From contig BCIH01000002.1 of assembly GCA_002897115.2 (NCBI GenBank), positions 2,113,551 through 2,177,550 of the forward strand: DNA of 64,000 nt, given 5' to 3'. Origin of the DNA: Prototheca cutis (Eukaryota > Chlorophyta > Trebouxiophyceae > Chlorellales > Chlorellaceae). Below are positions 12,133 to 23,613 of this stretch, piece by piece; position 1 is the first letter of the stretch; each line of letters opens with the position of its first letter. A model generated the notes under the pieces. That model made no database searches. It was not told where the DNA came from and worked only from the letters and a program-made list of their open reading frames with translations. A program made the position numbers and the translations under genes.

Positions 12133-13944
12133 TCAGCGGCCGCGCATCTCACGGACCTCGGCCAGAACCTCGGCCTGGCGCTTTGCGTTGGGCTCAAACA
12201 CATACCTGCATGGTGATAGTGAGTCGGGCGGCCAGCGAGGTCATCAAAAAGGTGAGCGGGTCTTGATTCTCCCTCCAGCAGACACAAGGCTGGCGTCAGG
12301 CTGGACAGTCCTCAACTAGTCACACCTCCTCCCCCCCCTTAACGCACACTTCACCCCCGCAAAATACACTCTCTTACTTGATCAGCGACTCCCGGATGGG
12401 CAGGATCTGGGGGAACTCAGACTCGATGCGCTGCGTGTCCAGCAAGTTGTTGCTGCGGGGGGCCACAATCACCTTGGCCTGCTCCTCCACCGTGAAGTTG
12501 GCCCAGGTGAAGTCGGGGTCAATGTAGTCCTTGTACAGCTGCATGATCTCGTTGTGTGAGATGGCACCGGGGTTGGTGTAGTTCATGATGCCCGTCAGTC
12601 CGCGCTTGGCCATCTCGATCGAGTAGGGCAGCAGCTCGGGCAGCACAGTCATCGAGTTAGGGATGTTGATGATCTGCATTGGGTGTCATCAGGGGGATGA
12701 CACATGTGTGTGTGTGTGTGTGGAGCATCGTCGGTGCAGGTGGTGGGCAGGGTGCCTGCCTCACAGGCGCGGCGGCGGCACATGCCAGTCATCAATAGCA
12801 GTGCACAACGTCCCATGCGTTTCAGGGTCCAGTGCAAACATTCAACATATCAGCCAGCAGCATTGATGGCATGTGGTGGACCAACAGCATTTAAGCACAA
12901 GACCAATGGATACACACGAGTTCCTCCCCCACCCTCCCAGCGCTGTGTGGGCATCTCTTATGGGTCCCACACATGCCACTCCCGGCCCCTTTGTGAGCCA
13001 CTTCTCGCCCATCACGAACCTGCAACCCCTCCTTCTCCGGCATCCCAACCCCAAGCCACCAACAACAACCATGCTCTTACCTTGTCATACTTGATGATCT
13101 TGGTGATGAAGTTGCGGGGGTAGACCAGCGACTCGACGATGGGCATGCGCACGCGCAGGGTCAGCACGTTGGGGTACTGCTTCAGCAGGCCCTCGGTGAT
13201 GGCCTTGCAGTGCGAGTACCAGGAGCCCGTAAAGTTGGGGGTGTCAGCCTCCTTGAAGCCCTTGCCCGAGCCCTCGGGGAAGTCCTTGTCGTAGTGGAAA
13301 ATGCAGCCAGTGCCGTAGTAGGTCATGTGGATGCCGCGCTCCATGGTCACATCAGCCAGGTTCAGGCAGCCAAGGATGTTGGCGCGGATGGTCTCCACCT
13401 TGTGGTCCTCGCACCAGTCCACGTTGGGGCGGCCAGTCACGCCCGCGGCATTCAGCACGTGGGTGGGCTTGACCTACACCGGCGCCGTGAGAAAGGTGAT
13501 CAGTCGAAAACTATACAGCAAACCCCATGATCGCGAGACACATGATAAATATGCGCGCTGCAAAAGCTATCAAGCACTCCCCATGCCAAAGTCTTGCACC
13601 CCAATGTCCTGATCGGCAAACCCCGGCACACCCGCTCCAGATCGGCAATGATGGCCGCGCGGTCCTCCAGGCGCGCCGTGCCGTACTCAAAATCGGCACC
13701 CTCCTTCTTCAGCAGCTCACCAACGAGCCCGCCGATCCAGCCATTCTTGCCGTAGATGAGGAACTTCACCTGCGCGGTGCGCGGGGCGAGATCTCGCCCG
13801 GTAACAACGGCAGCCCCGCTCTGTAACGCCACAACCAGCAATCCATTCCAGTTTACGTTTCATGAAAATGCATGGATTGTCCTCTTCAGACCGAGCAGGG
13901 CAACATACCGGGCCGGGGTTGCCGTTGCCGTTGGGAACCGTCAT
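12133..13944 (-). CDS. UER1: UDP-4-keto-6-deoxyglucose 3,5-epimerase/4-reductase (NRS/ER type)
   Basis: This bifunctional enzyme makes UDP-L-rhamnose or dTDP-L-rhamnose from the 4-keto-6-deoxy sugar nucleotide, a cell-wall and glycoside precursor. Five exons, 13909-13944, 13632-13769, 13081-13473, 12378-12673 and 12133-12205, join in phase to give 311 residues. The Rossmann loop GKNGWIGG, the motif NAAGVTGRPNVDWCE, TGCIF, the catalytic YxxxK (YSHCK), RVRMPI, NFITKI, IPNSMTVLPELLP and APRSNN follow the plant family closely. It lacks the N-terminal 4,6-dehydratase domain of plant RHM proteins, so that step must come from another gene. Confidence 0.95.
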
Positions 13945-14391
13945 GGTGCTTGCTGGGAGGCTTTCACCACTACCTGTCGCACGACCGAGAGCGTTCGGGA
14001 CGACAGCTAACGGCTATGGAAGATGCAAAAATGTATTCACAGTACCAAGCCTCGGTGTGAAACTCTCTTCTTGTGTGATTTCGACTCTGCAAGGGACACC
14101 TACCGATGGCGCCCTACCCGCCACGTCGCAAACATTCCTGGTTTCTTCGCGGCCAGGGATCCCTACTTTGGGCTGGACTGCACTGGACGAAACACAAACC
14201 ACCCCCAGAATGGCGCCTATAACACCATCAAATTTGTTGGCGATTTCAGTTTTTTGTACATGATATTGTAGTATCAATGAAATGCGCGCAGTGCTTGATT
14301 CTCGTACAGGTTGGAAAGGAAAACTACATGCAGACGGCACCGGGATGGCGATATGTGCGTTGTTGAGGGCCAAGCAAAGGATCCATCACAC
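13945..14391. other. Intergenic, 447 bases, tandem minus-strand genes
   Basis: This lies between the DEAD-box helicase stop and the UER1 start. It should carry the UER1 promoter. I see no other gene or repeat. Confidence 0.55.
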
Positions 14392-17300
14392 TCAGGCTGC
14401 GGCTGCCTGCCTGGCCAGCTTCTTGCGGAGTCTGCCAGGCAGGGCTTTCTTCTTCCCTGCCACAGGTGCAGACGCAGGAACTTCGTCCGCATCGCCCGGT
14501 CTCCGCCCGCCGATGGTCGGCTTGCGGTCCTCGGTCTCCGCCGCGTCCCGGGCCCTCGCGCGCGCCGCGGCCGTCACGGCCTTGGCTGCCGCGGCTGTGA
14601 CGTCGAGGTAGTACCCCACGCCCTCCTTGCCCGTGCCAAAGTAGTACCCGGCCTTCCGGCCCTTGAACACCTTGGCACGCACAAAGGCAGGCTTTGCGGG
14701 GGCGGGGTTTGTCCTGTCGTCGGTGAAGTTTGTCGTTTTATCGTCATCAGCTTGCGTGTCGTCGTCATCATGCGGCCGCTTGGCGCCTTTCTTCTTGGTC
14801 TTGCGTGCCTTGAGCCCCAGCTCCTGAAGGACGTCGTTTGAGGTGGGTGCCTGGCGAGCCTCTGCGTCGCCTTGTGCACCGCCGTCTTCGCCCCCACCAG
14901 AAGCAGCGAGCTTTTCTGCAACCACCTCGTACGCCTCTGCCAGGCGCACGAGGTTGGGGTCCAGTGTCGCGTCGTGCGCCTCCAGAAGCTCCAGCAGGGG
15001 CCGCGCCAACGGCGCCATCTCCCGTGTCAGGAAGGAAAAGACGTGCCCGTCGGCAGCCAGCCGGCCCGTCCGCCCAGCCCTGTCATCACAGGAGCAGAAT
15101 GGCGTTGTGAAATTTCGTAGGTGACGATGTTATGTCGGATCATTCTTCCCAGGAGGAGTTGGGAGCGATCGTGGATGGGGGGTAGGGGGATAGCAGCAAC
15201 CAGTAGAATTGCAGAACACTTGAAAGGAACACCAGGCAGGCTCAAATATCATCATCATCCTCACAAAAAATGTGTCCAGCGGTGTGCTGTGAGTTGCACC
15301 CAGGTATGGAAGACCTGGGCACGTGCATGGGGGTGAAACCCCCACACACCACAGCCATCCGTCCGGACAGGTTTGATTTCCGCAAACAGCTTGCCAGAAC
15401 CAAGCCATGCAATAAAGTAACGGCCATCTGGTGGTTGTGCTGCGGATTTGTATCATTTCTTGTGCGTGTGCATGCATTGCAGGCAGGATCCCAAGGTTTG
15501 CTTTGATTTTTTTGTTTTCATCCATGTGTGTGTGGGGTGGGGTTATTTTTTTGGGGGGGGGGGGGGGGATGGGAGGGGGGAGGATCTAAATGGCAATGTC
15601 CCACCGATCAATCAAATCAAATCCCAAAAAGAAAGACAAACCTGTGGATGTAGACGTCGAGGCTGCAGGGGAAATCGTAATTGACGACATACGGAAGACC
15701 CTGGATGTGCAGCCCCCGCGCCGCGACGTCTGAGGCAACGAGAATGTGAGCCTTGCCCGCACGGAAATCGGCCAGCGCAGCGTCTCGCTCGGCCTGGCTG
15801 CGGTCGCCGTGCAGCATGGCCACCTTCCGCCCAGCTTCCGTCAGCGTCCGGTGCAGGAACCGCACTGTCTTGACCCGGTTGGCAAAGATCAGCACGCGCG
15901 GCCGGTTGCGGGGTGTGGCCGAGCCGGACCGGGAGCTGTTCTTGTTTCCTCCAGAAACAGCGGCGCTTGCCGCCACAGCAGCGGCGTCAATGGCCGCAAG
16001 GTGTTTGGCCAGCTTGGCAGGCTTGCGGTGCTCCGCGCACACCTGCACCACTTGGGTTACTGTGCTTGAAATGGACGCGGCCGAAGGCTCGCCGCGGAAA
16101 GACACAGCGCCCTTTTTAAGCCAGCGCGCCGCCACGACACGCACGCCCTCGGGCATCGTGGCAGTGAACAGCGCCACCTGCGCAGTGCCCAGGGCAAGCT
16201 TCCCGGCAAGCGCGTCCAGCTGCGGCGCAAAGCCCATGTTCAGCATCCGGTCGGCTTCATCCAGTACCAGATACTGCACAGACTCTGCACGAGTTGAAGA
16301 TCGTTTTGCCGGCGCTGAGTTGATTTGAGTTTGAGAAAGCAAGAGAATCTGCCGTTCTGGTGCTGGAACGACAAGGATGGGAAGCTACTGGAGTCGGGTG
16401 TGCCGTCAAGAAAGAGCAAACAAAAAGAAAGAAAGAAAGAAAGAAATAGAGGCCTCCGTTTCGGGAAAAGAGTTTGCTTGCATCGGTCGGGCGCATGGCC
16501 CGGCCCCTAAACATCCGTAACTTGATTGATCAGGTTTCTCGTCACCGGCCTCGAGCTAGAAAGAAAGACAGGCAGGTACAGAGCTCAACGGAGTGTTGTT
16601 GTGAACACCATGCACGAGGGTCGTCATGCAGCCAGCCAGCCCAGCCCAGCCCAGCCCAGCCACAAGTGAAAGTACTCGAAAATGCGAGGGGGGGACCTCA
16701 GAATTACCCAAAGACCAGCATCGCATCGAAATGCTCAGAAACTGTGAAAGCGCAATAACAGCAGTCATCACCGGTCCCCCTTTCTCGCATCATCATCGTT
16801 GGATTGTGTGGGTTGTACGAGTCTCAAGAAACCCCAAGGAAAGGATGCATGCATTTCAGGCCGGCGCCCGGGTGGTGCGGCAGACCATCCCACCCATGCC
16901 ATATCACAAGAAGCTGCAAATGCTCACCAATGTCCAGTCCTTCCTTCTCCACAAGATCCAGCAGCCTGCCTGGAGTGGCGATGATCACCCTTGGCTTCAC
17001 GGCAAGCGCCGCCAGCTGCAGAGGGGGTGGGGTGGGGGGGTCAAACAGCGTGGGTCACAGGGCCACTTGTGACTTGGGTCGGGGTCGGGGACACGGAAAA
17101 ACCATGCTGCACTCGGCAACACACCACATGGGCATCAGAGAGTATCAACCAAATTAAGAGTTATCAGCATGGAAAGCTCAGTAGCGCGGATAAACTCAAG
17201 TTGATCATCATCTGCCCGTGGGATGTGGATGGGGTGACCACCTCACCCTCAAGTCACCAGCCCGGAATCTACCACAACAATTTTCATTGAAATTAGCACG

Positions 17301-18382
17301 ATAAACCCACAATCAAACACCCCTTGCCACTTCTCTCTTAAAGGCACCAGAGCATCACCAAAATCAACGTACATGCTCTTGCTTGGGGACTCCACCGTGG
17401 ATGACGGCGTATTTCGTCCCAGTGAGTCGCGCAAGGTCACGCCAGACCAGCCCCGTCTGCTGAGCCAGCTCGCGGGTGGGTTCCAGGACCAAGATTGTGG
17501 GCAGGCTGTGCCTGGGATGTTTTGCCTCCAGACGCGCAGCAGCTGGCAGCAGAAACGCAAGGGTCTTGCCTGCGCCGGGCTCGGCAACGGCCTGGGTGTC
17601 GCGGCCCTCCAGCAACGCGGGCCACGACGCCGCCTGGATGGGCGTCGGCTCCACAAAACCCTTGAGCGCCATGTACCGTTGGAAAACTGCCGGAAGGGCC
17701 GCCAGCGCGGGGCTGGGCTCGCGAGGAGGTGTCGGCAGTGCCTGCGCCCCGCCAGCGTCGCCGCCGGCGTTTTGCTGCGTACTGTCTCCTTGCCCTGGAA
17801 CTGGCAGGCCCACGCTGGTGGACAGTCGCCGTTTCTTTTTCGCAGGCACGGGGGAAGGTGTTGCGGGGCCCGGCTTGGCCTCGGTCTTGGCCGCTGCCTG
17901 TTCGAGGACCAGCTCCCGAGCAATGCGACTCTCCATGCTCTCAAAATGGGACAGGTGCTCTGCCACATGGCTGTCCTCCTCGATCACGGGCATGCCCTCC
18001 TGCACATCCTCCGCAGACAGCACCGGCTCCTGGAAGCACACGCCTGGGACAAATGTTCCGGGGGAGATGGACACCATCGGGCTGAGCCAGCAGACACCAA
18101 AAATTACACTCGATGACCTTGTAAGCACGCCATCCATCCAAAGACTGTGTCCATCGCCGTTCACGCTGGATTGTTGTGAAGGCATGGCTCCAGCCATTCC
18201 CGCCCCTAACGCCCGACCATCAATCCATGCATGCATGCATGCGCCCGAGCCCCTCAACAAGGCGCACCTCGGCATAGTCGGCGGGGGCCGCTTCTGGGAC
18301 GGACCCGAACAGGTTTGCCCTCTTTGTCAGCCTTCTTGCGGTCCTTCTTGGCCGATTTACGGGCGAGGTAATCCACACCCAT
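14392..18382 (-). CDS. DEAD-box ATP-dependent RNA helicase (DBP3/RH5-like)
   Basis: Five exons, 18268-18382, 17373-18043, 16928-17015, 15642-16284 and 14392-15079, join in phase and give 734 residues. The helicase motifs appear in order: a Q-motif region FVEPTPIQAASWP, motif I AEPGAGKT, PTRELAQQ, GG, ATPGRLLD, motif II DEAD, motif III as TAT, FANRVKT, VASDVAARGLH and motif VI HRAGRTGR. This order fits a nucleolar rRNA-processing helicase. The C-terminus is Lys/Ala-rich. The first exon, starting MGVDYLARK, is inferred from phase; an alternative reading of the same bases, ending in PADYAE, joins at a different acceptor. In motif I the residue after the Glu is Pro where Thr is common. Confidence 0.88.
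15553..15568. repeat. Poly-G run in a helicase intron
   Basis: A run of about 16 G on the plus strand, poly-C in the helicase transcript, is followed by more G-rich sequence to about 15580. It sits in intron 4 of the helicase (15080-15641). Confidence 0.8.
16424..16447. repeat. GAAA microsatellite
   Basis: A tandem run of the tetramer GAAA on the plus strand lies in a helicase intron. A short CCCAG pentamer repeat follows at about 16636-16662 in the same intron. Confidence 0.8.
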
Positions 18383-19325
18383 TTGTCCGAGAGCCGCGGC
18401 GGCACCAACGCCGCATTCAACAACAAGACCGCATCAATGGCTTCCCGGGATACGGGACCCGGGAAAATTAAGACTGAAGATAATAATAAAACTCTGAGGA
18501 TATTCTGGGGTTTGGTGCTTCTATAAAATGCGGCTGGTTTTGGAGATGCATGGGCTATATGGGCAGAGGTGGGAGGCGGGACGCCGAACCAAGGCGCGAT
18601 CAGTAGTCCGGGATCAGCAAACGTTGGAATGGGCCAACTTCTGTGTCAGAACATATGGGAATCCCACATGAATGCAAACAGGCAAGGTGCTATTATTGAA
18701 AGTGTTTAATCTGGGCCGCATGCTCAAATGCTGGTGTCTGTGGTCCTTGCCCGATGAGTGTCCGAGCGATGGCATCGTGGCAACTGCAACCCCGATTGCT
18801 CTCACATGATCCCTGTGCATGCTATTCCTCGCGATATCACACCAAGACACCATTATGAGCTCGGATGCATGTTTTGGGTGAGCTAAGGGCCCTTCGAAGC
18901 GTGGCGTCCACACCCATGGGAACTCGTCACAGCGGGCATTGATCCGCACAACCCACATGATTTTCGGCATCGATGGGCCGAACTTGCTCCGCCTCAAGCA
19001 ACTCATTCAAAAATAGTTGGTCGCATGCATTATTTCTTTGCTAAAATATCAGAGAAATTGCATTAGAGCTGAAAGTGCCAGGCCGCGTCAAATCCCTCAT
19101 GGGTGTGGCAAGAGCTGCAGGCTGAGGCTCTTCCGGCGGTAAATCTGACAACAAAAAAGCGGATTCATGGTCGCGTCACACCCTCTGAATCTCGCTCTGC
19201 AAGACCTGCGCGATCTCGATCTTGAATCCAAGGTCGGTCCATGAGTTTCAGGGCTCTTTGTGTTGGGGCCATGCAAGACGGACCGTGGAACCCCCACCCC
19301 CTCAGGACCTGAGCTGCACCCCTCC
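18383..19325. other. Divergent intergenic region, about 0.94 kb
   Basis: It separates the helicase start (minus) from the coiled-coil gene (plus). A minus-strand frame at 18614-19006 gives 130 residues without any recognisable feature and is probably chance. A GCAT repeat lies just outside, inside the first helicase intron, at about 18227-18242. Both promoters are expected here. Confidence 0.5.
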
Positions 19326-22038
19326 ATGCAGCTGGTGCCATGGTCAGAGAGGGATCGCGCAGCTCTGGATGCAGCAATTGCTGCAAGAAACGCGGCCGAG
19401 CAGGACAGGTCTGCCGCGGTGTGCCAGCTGGAAGCTGCCCTGACATCGTTAACCCAGACAAGAGCGGCTGCTGCCTCTGCGAGCGCCGCTGCAGACTCCG
19501 CCAAACTTCAACGGTGCGATTTTTCCTGTTGCCCCATGCCCAATCTTCAGTCAGGATGGTCGTGGATGCTGGTAAGCACCAGGTAACCGGGCGCTTCCAG
19601 AAGCTCGATCCCCGAAGGCCTCCATCGCCATCAAGAAGTCTCCTGGTCACAGGGAGCTTCGCAGAAGCAGCGTAGACACACGAATTTCGCTGTGTCAATT
19701 CCCAGTTTCCTGCTGCGATTGGCACACATGACATCTCCTCATCCTGCACAGGGATGAGCTGGCGGCCACCTTGAGCATCTCGCGCCAGGCACACCAAGAG
19801 ACCCTGGCAGAGCTGGAAGACAGCAGAGTGACACTCGCGACCTGCAAGCAGCAACTGGACACTGCATGTGGTGAGCATGGTTCCTGTAAGCTCTGCTTGA
19901 TCTGCTTGCGGGTGTTGCCAGGTAGAATGTGGCCGAGTGGTGCAGTGCCACGCTAGCCACTATCAAGGGCATGCACGGAAACTGGCTGCCAGTGTGGCAT
20001 TGCCTCGACAGTGGTGGCCTGGTGCACTGTGACCAGGCACCAGTTGGGTCCTTCCACTTTGCCTGCTTTCTCTCCTTCTCATCTTAATGGAATATCATCT
20101 GCCGCACACCACCCTGGGCCCAAACCCACACGTGCTGCAGCTTTGAACCAGGCTCGGCACGACGACCTCCAGGCAGCCCTCCTGGAGCGGGACTCCCTGC
20201 GGGCAGAACAAGAACGCCTGTTGTCCCAGAATGAATGTGAGGGATTTGTAGGGGGGGGACCCAGCGGAGTGTCAAAGTCTTGCAAGGACTGTGCCTTGTG
20301 GAACGCGTGAGGGTGTTTGACTGTCGGGTTAGGGTTGACCGTCCCCCAGTAATGTGGCAGCGTCAGCTTCTGAGAAGAGAGGGGGTCCACAAGTTTCCTG
20401 ATGTGTTGCCAGGATTTCAAAAAGGGGCACGATTGCGTGGACCTTCTACCGATGGCTACGTTCATGATATGCCCCACAGTCCTTCAGGCAAAGCTGCATG
20501 CAGCCAATCGGAGAAGCAACGAGTCCCGTGCAGAAGCGGCGAGTGCGAGGCAGTCGTTGGCAGAGGCCGAGGCCCAAGGTCGGGCCAGGGAAGCCCAACT
20601 CGCTGGCCAGTTGCAAGAACTGGGCGAATGCTTAGGAAGAGCCGAGGGCGCCGCCCGGCATGCTGAACTGGGTGGGTGGAGAACTGGGAGGAGGTGTCCC
20701 TTTTGGAATGGGTTGTTAAGAGGGGTGCATGCGAGCATGGGCGGTTGCGCGCCCAGCATTGCGACTTTCACCTTGCAGTCCCTCCCCCGCGAGTTCGCAG
20801 GCATGGCGGAGGCAGTCAGGGATCTGGGGGTCCAGCTGGAAGAGACGGATCGGCTGAGGATGGAACTGGAGGCTCTGAATACAAGCCTGATTGCAGCCCA
20901 TCAGGCATGCACAAAACGCGGCCGGATGTGGTTGTGTGATGGGTTCCCGTGCGCTGGGTCCCGGCATTGTCGCTGTGTCTCGGAGATGGGGACTGTGCTT
21001 CTGACGGCAAACTGTTGGGTTACACAGTGCAACGCCTCCCGCTGCGCTGGACACCTGTCGCAGGCACAGGCCTCGGCAGAAGCCAGGCTCAAGGCACATG
21101 AGCAGCAGCAGGTGGAACAGCTGAGCCTTGCCACGTGCGTACGTGGGTGATGGGAATTGGGCAGGTTGGCGTGCGTTACATGCTGCTGGCTGGAGACCAG
21201 GCTGCTGCACCCCATGTTTCCAGCGTGGATTTCCGGAGCGGATTTCGCGCGAGCATGTCAAAATGTGCAAGAAATGCCCCAGGATGTTGGTTCCATCACC
21301 TGGGCACACCACCCCGGCAATGCCCAACGCCCACACACCTGGCAACCCAGACTACAATCCATCCCAGCACAGGCAGCACATGCAGGAATGTCTGGTTGCG
21401 GTGTCGGAGCAGGTGGCTGCCCAGAAAGTTGAGCATGAACAGCTGTCCCAGCAGCTTGAGGAAGCCAGCACGCGGTGCACCTGGCTGGAGGCCGCACTGG
21501 ACGAAGCTCAACGAGCTGCCAAGGTCTGTGGGCACGCATTTTGGTTTTGGGAGGGCGAGGGGGAGGGCAGGGTCACACGCCTGTGCGTATGTACGTGTTC
21601 GCATGCGAACGCGTACGCATGCATACACATGCATTCCGAACACTGAGAAAAGAAGAACCGTACAGACTGCGAGGCTAGTCTCAAGCAAGACGCCGCGAGC
21701 ACACCCACTCAATATGCATGCAGGATGCTCGTGCGGCCTGGAAGGCTGCCGAACGATCGCTGCACTCGGCGGCCAGGGAGCGCGAGGCTGGGCGGAGCCG
21801 ACGGTTCGCATTGCTGGAGGCTTGCGTGGGCGAGCGCGCATCACGGCTCCAAGCGGAACAGGCGGCGGCGACAGGTGGCGGATCTGCAGCGGCCTCCTCG
21901 GCCCCCAAGGAAACAGCGGCGCTGCGTCAGATTTTGGAGGCACTCCGAGACCTCAAGACCGATGGTGGCTGGGCCAGTGGTCCTCCCTCACCGGAGAAGC
22001 TACAGCCGGTGGGGGACCGTAGCGCCGTGCTGGGCTGA
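19326..22038 (+). CDS. Coiled-coil protein of unknown function
   Basis: I join eight exons: 19326-19513, 19752-19870, 20141-20236, 20480-20671, 20801-20904, 21064-21134, 21373-21523 and 21724-22038. The phases agree and the product is 411 residues, nearly all Ala/Glu/Gln/Arg/Leu-rich heptad-like sequence, for example LAELEDSRVTLATCKQQL and SQQLEEASTRCTWLEAAL. The last 50 residues leave the coiled coil and are Ser/Gly/Pro-rich. There are no membrane segments and no enzyme motifs. The fifth intron seems to begin with GC (CAG|GCATGC). The start is uncertain: an in-frame ATG also exists at 19260, and the sequence ATGCAG at 19326 could itself be a splice acceptor. A structural or tethering role is only a guess. 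Confidence 0.6.
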
Positions 22039-23613
22039 CATCGGTAGGAGGGAGGGCATGCACCGCATGCCTGGCGGTGACCCATCCCATCTGGCCACTG
22101 CAACTGCGCATTCACCGTGCCCGTCTCCACTGAAGGTATTCTTTGGCAGTCTGTAGCATGCTAATCACTTCTGGGACCCAGCCTGGGCTGGACTGCACTC
22201 AGGCGACTCAAGCCCAGCACTGCCACGCTTGCCAAAACAGGAAGATTTCTGCAAAGAAACATCCACACCCTTGCACAAAAAGTCAGCACAACACCCTGGA
22301 CTTTAAATGTCTGCAAGGCTGCGTATAGGCCAGCTCGATAACATGGCAAGTGAATCATCTCAGAGGCCGGGGTGCCTCCTGACCAAGGGTCATGCGGCAT
22401 CATCCCCACGCAAAACCATGCGCGATTTCGCTTTAACTTTGTACATCCGCGCGTCATTATATGAACCTGCCGTTCGCCACGTGGGACGGCACCCAGAATC
22501 CGGTCTCCACAGTTGCAATATGTACGCCGTCGGCCCCTCCACAGGCCTGCACCCATTCCCGTCGCCAATTGCGTCCGCGAGAACAACTGCACCCACATAA
22601 ATTAAGTCCCATCGGCGCTGCAGAACTAAAATCAAGGCAATAGGCTCATCCCGGATGCAATCGCCTTGGCAGCAGGCTTGCCATTCGGGCGCAGTGTGTC
22701 CCTAAGAGTTCCCCTGCGCGCTGCGGGACCGATACAGGGAGCGACCCAATAATCCTCCAGTTCAGTGCCAGCGGTGCGGAGGGGGTTTGAAGTGGAGTAT
22801 GCCCATGGGCCGATACACGCAAGGTACTAGGCAGATCACCTCCCGAAAACGAAACTGCCCCCGCAAGCACACCCGACAGTACTGGAACACGCCTCTCCGC
22901 CCCACGTGCAACCCCATTTTCGATAGAGTTCGAACGCTACCTATCCCCCAGAGAACTACACTCCGAACCATGTAAACATAGACAGATATATCGCGGGACT
23001 TTTTTTGCAGCGTTGAAATCTGGCGTGCGGAAGCCCGAGCGCTCTGCCCCATTGGTGGAGGTCGGGCGTGCCGAGAGCAAGTGGACGAGCACGTGGACGC
23101 TATCGACCCGGCCTGGCCCCCTTTCCCGCACCCTCTTCCTCCTCATCAGAAAGCCCTTGCTGAAGAGGCGGAAGACGCGGTTTCTCGCACGTGAATGCCA
23201 TAGCGTCGCTTTTGTTAGATTGCCAGGTCTCTGGCACCTTGGCGGAGCCTGCGCGCGGGGCTCTTGCTCCACTATCGCTGTGGCGCCCCTTCTCATTCCC
23301 TGTGCAAACAGTCGCTCCGGAGAACTGTCCATCATTTGAAGCGTTTCTTCCCTGATAAGACTTCTTAAGACGGGTGAGCGAGCGGGGGTGGGCTGCGTAG
23401 GCGGGGAGCGACGGGACTCCCGATTTAACCCCCACGACCTTGGCCTCCGTTCTGGAGATCGGCATGGGCGATGGCGGTCCTTTCCGCACACCGCAAGTCG
23501 CCAGAGCATGACATGTACATTCATTTTCCGGTGCCGCACAGGATCGGAAGCTGGACATGTGGGCTGGGCAGGCCTGATCACCCACGCCTCCGCGAACCCT
23601 GCCGAGTCGGAGC
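22039..23613. other. Intergenic, 1.57 kb, upstream of the AP2 gene
   Basis: No gene is supported. Minus-strand frames at 22937-23683 and 23100-23615 are long but have no recognisable composition or domain, and they overlap the start of the AP2 gene. The stretch is long for this window and probably contains an extended promoter or 5' UTR of the AP2 regulator. An AT-rich patch with GATATATC lies near 22985. Confidence 0.5.

Noticed and set aside
18614..19006. 130-residue minus-strand frame between the helicase and the coiled-coil gene
   Set aside because: No domain, no splice partner and no conserved motif were seen; it is likely chance.
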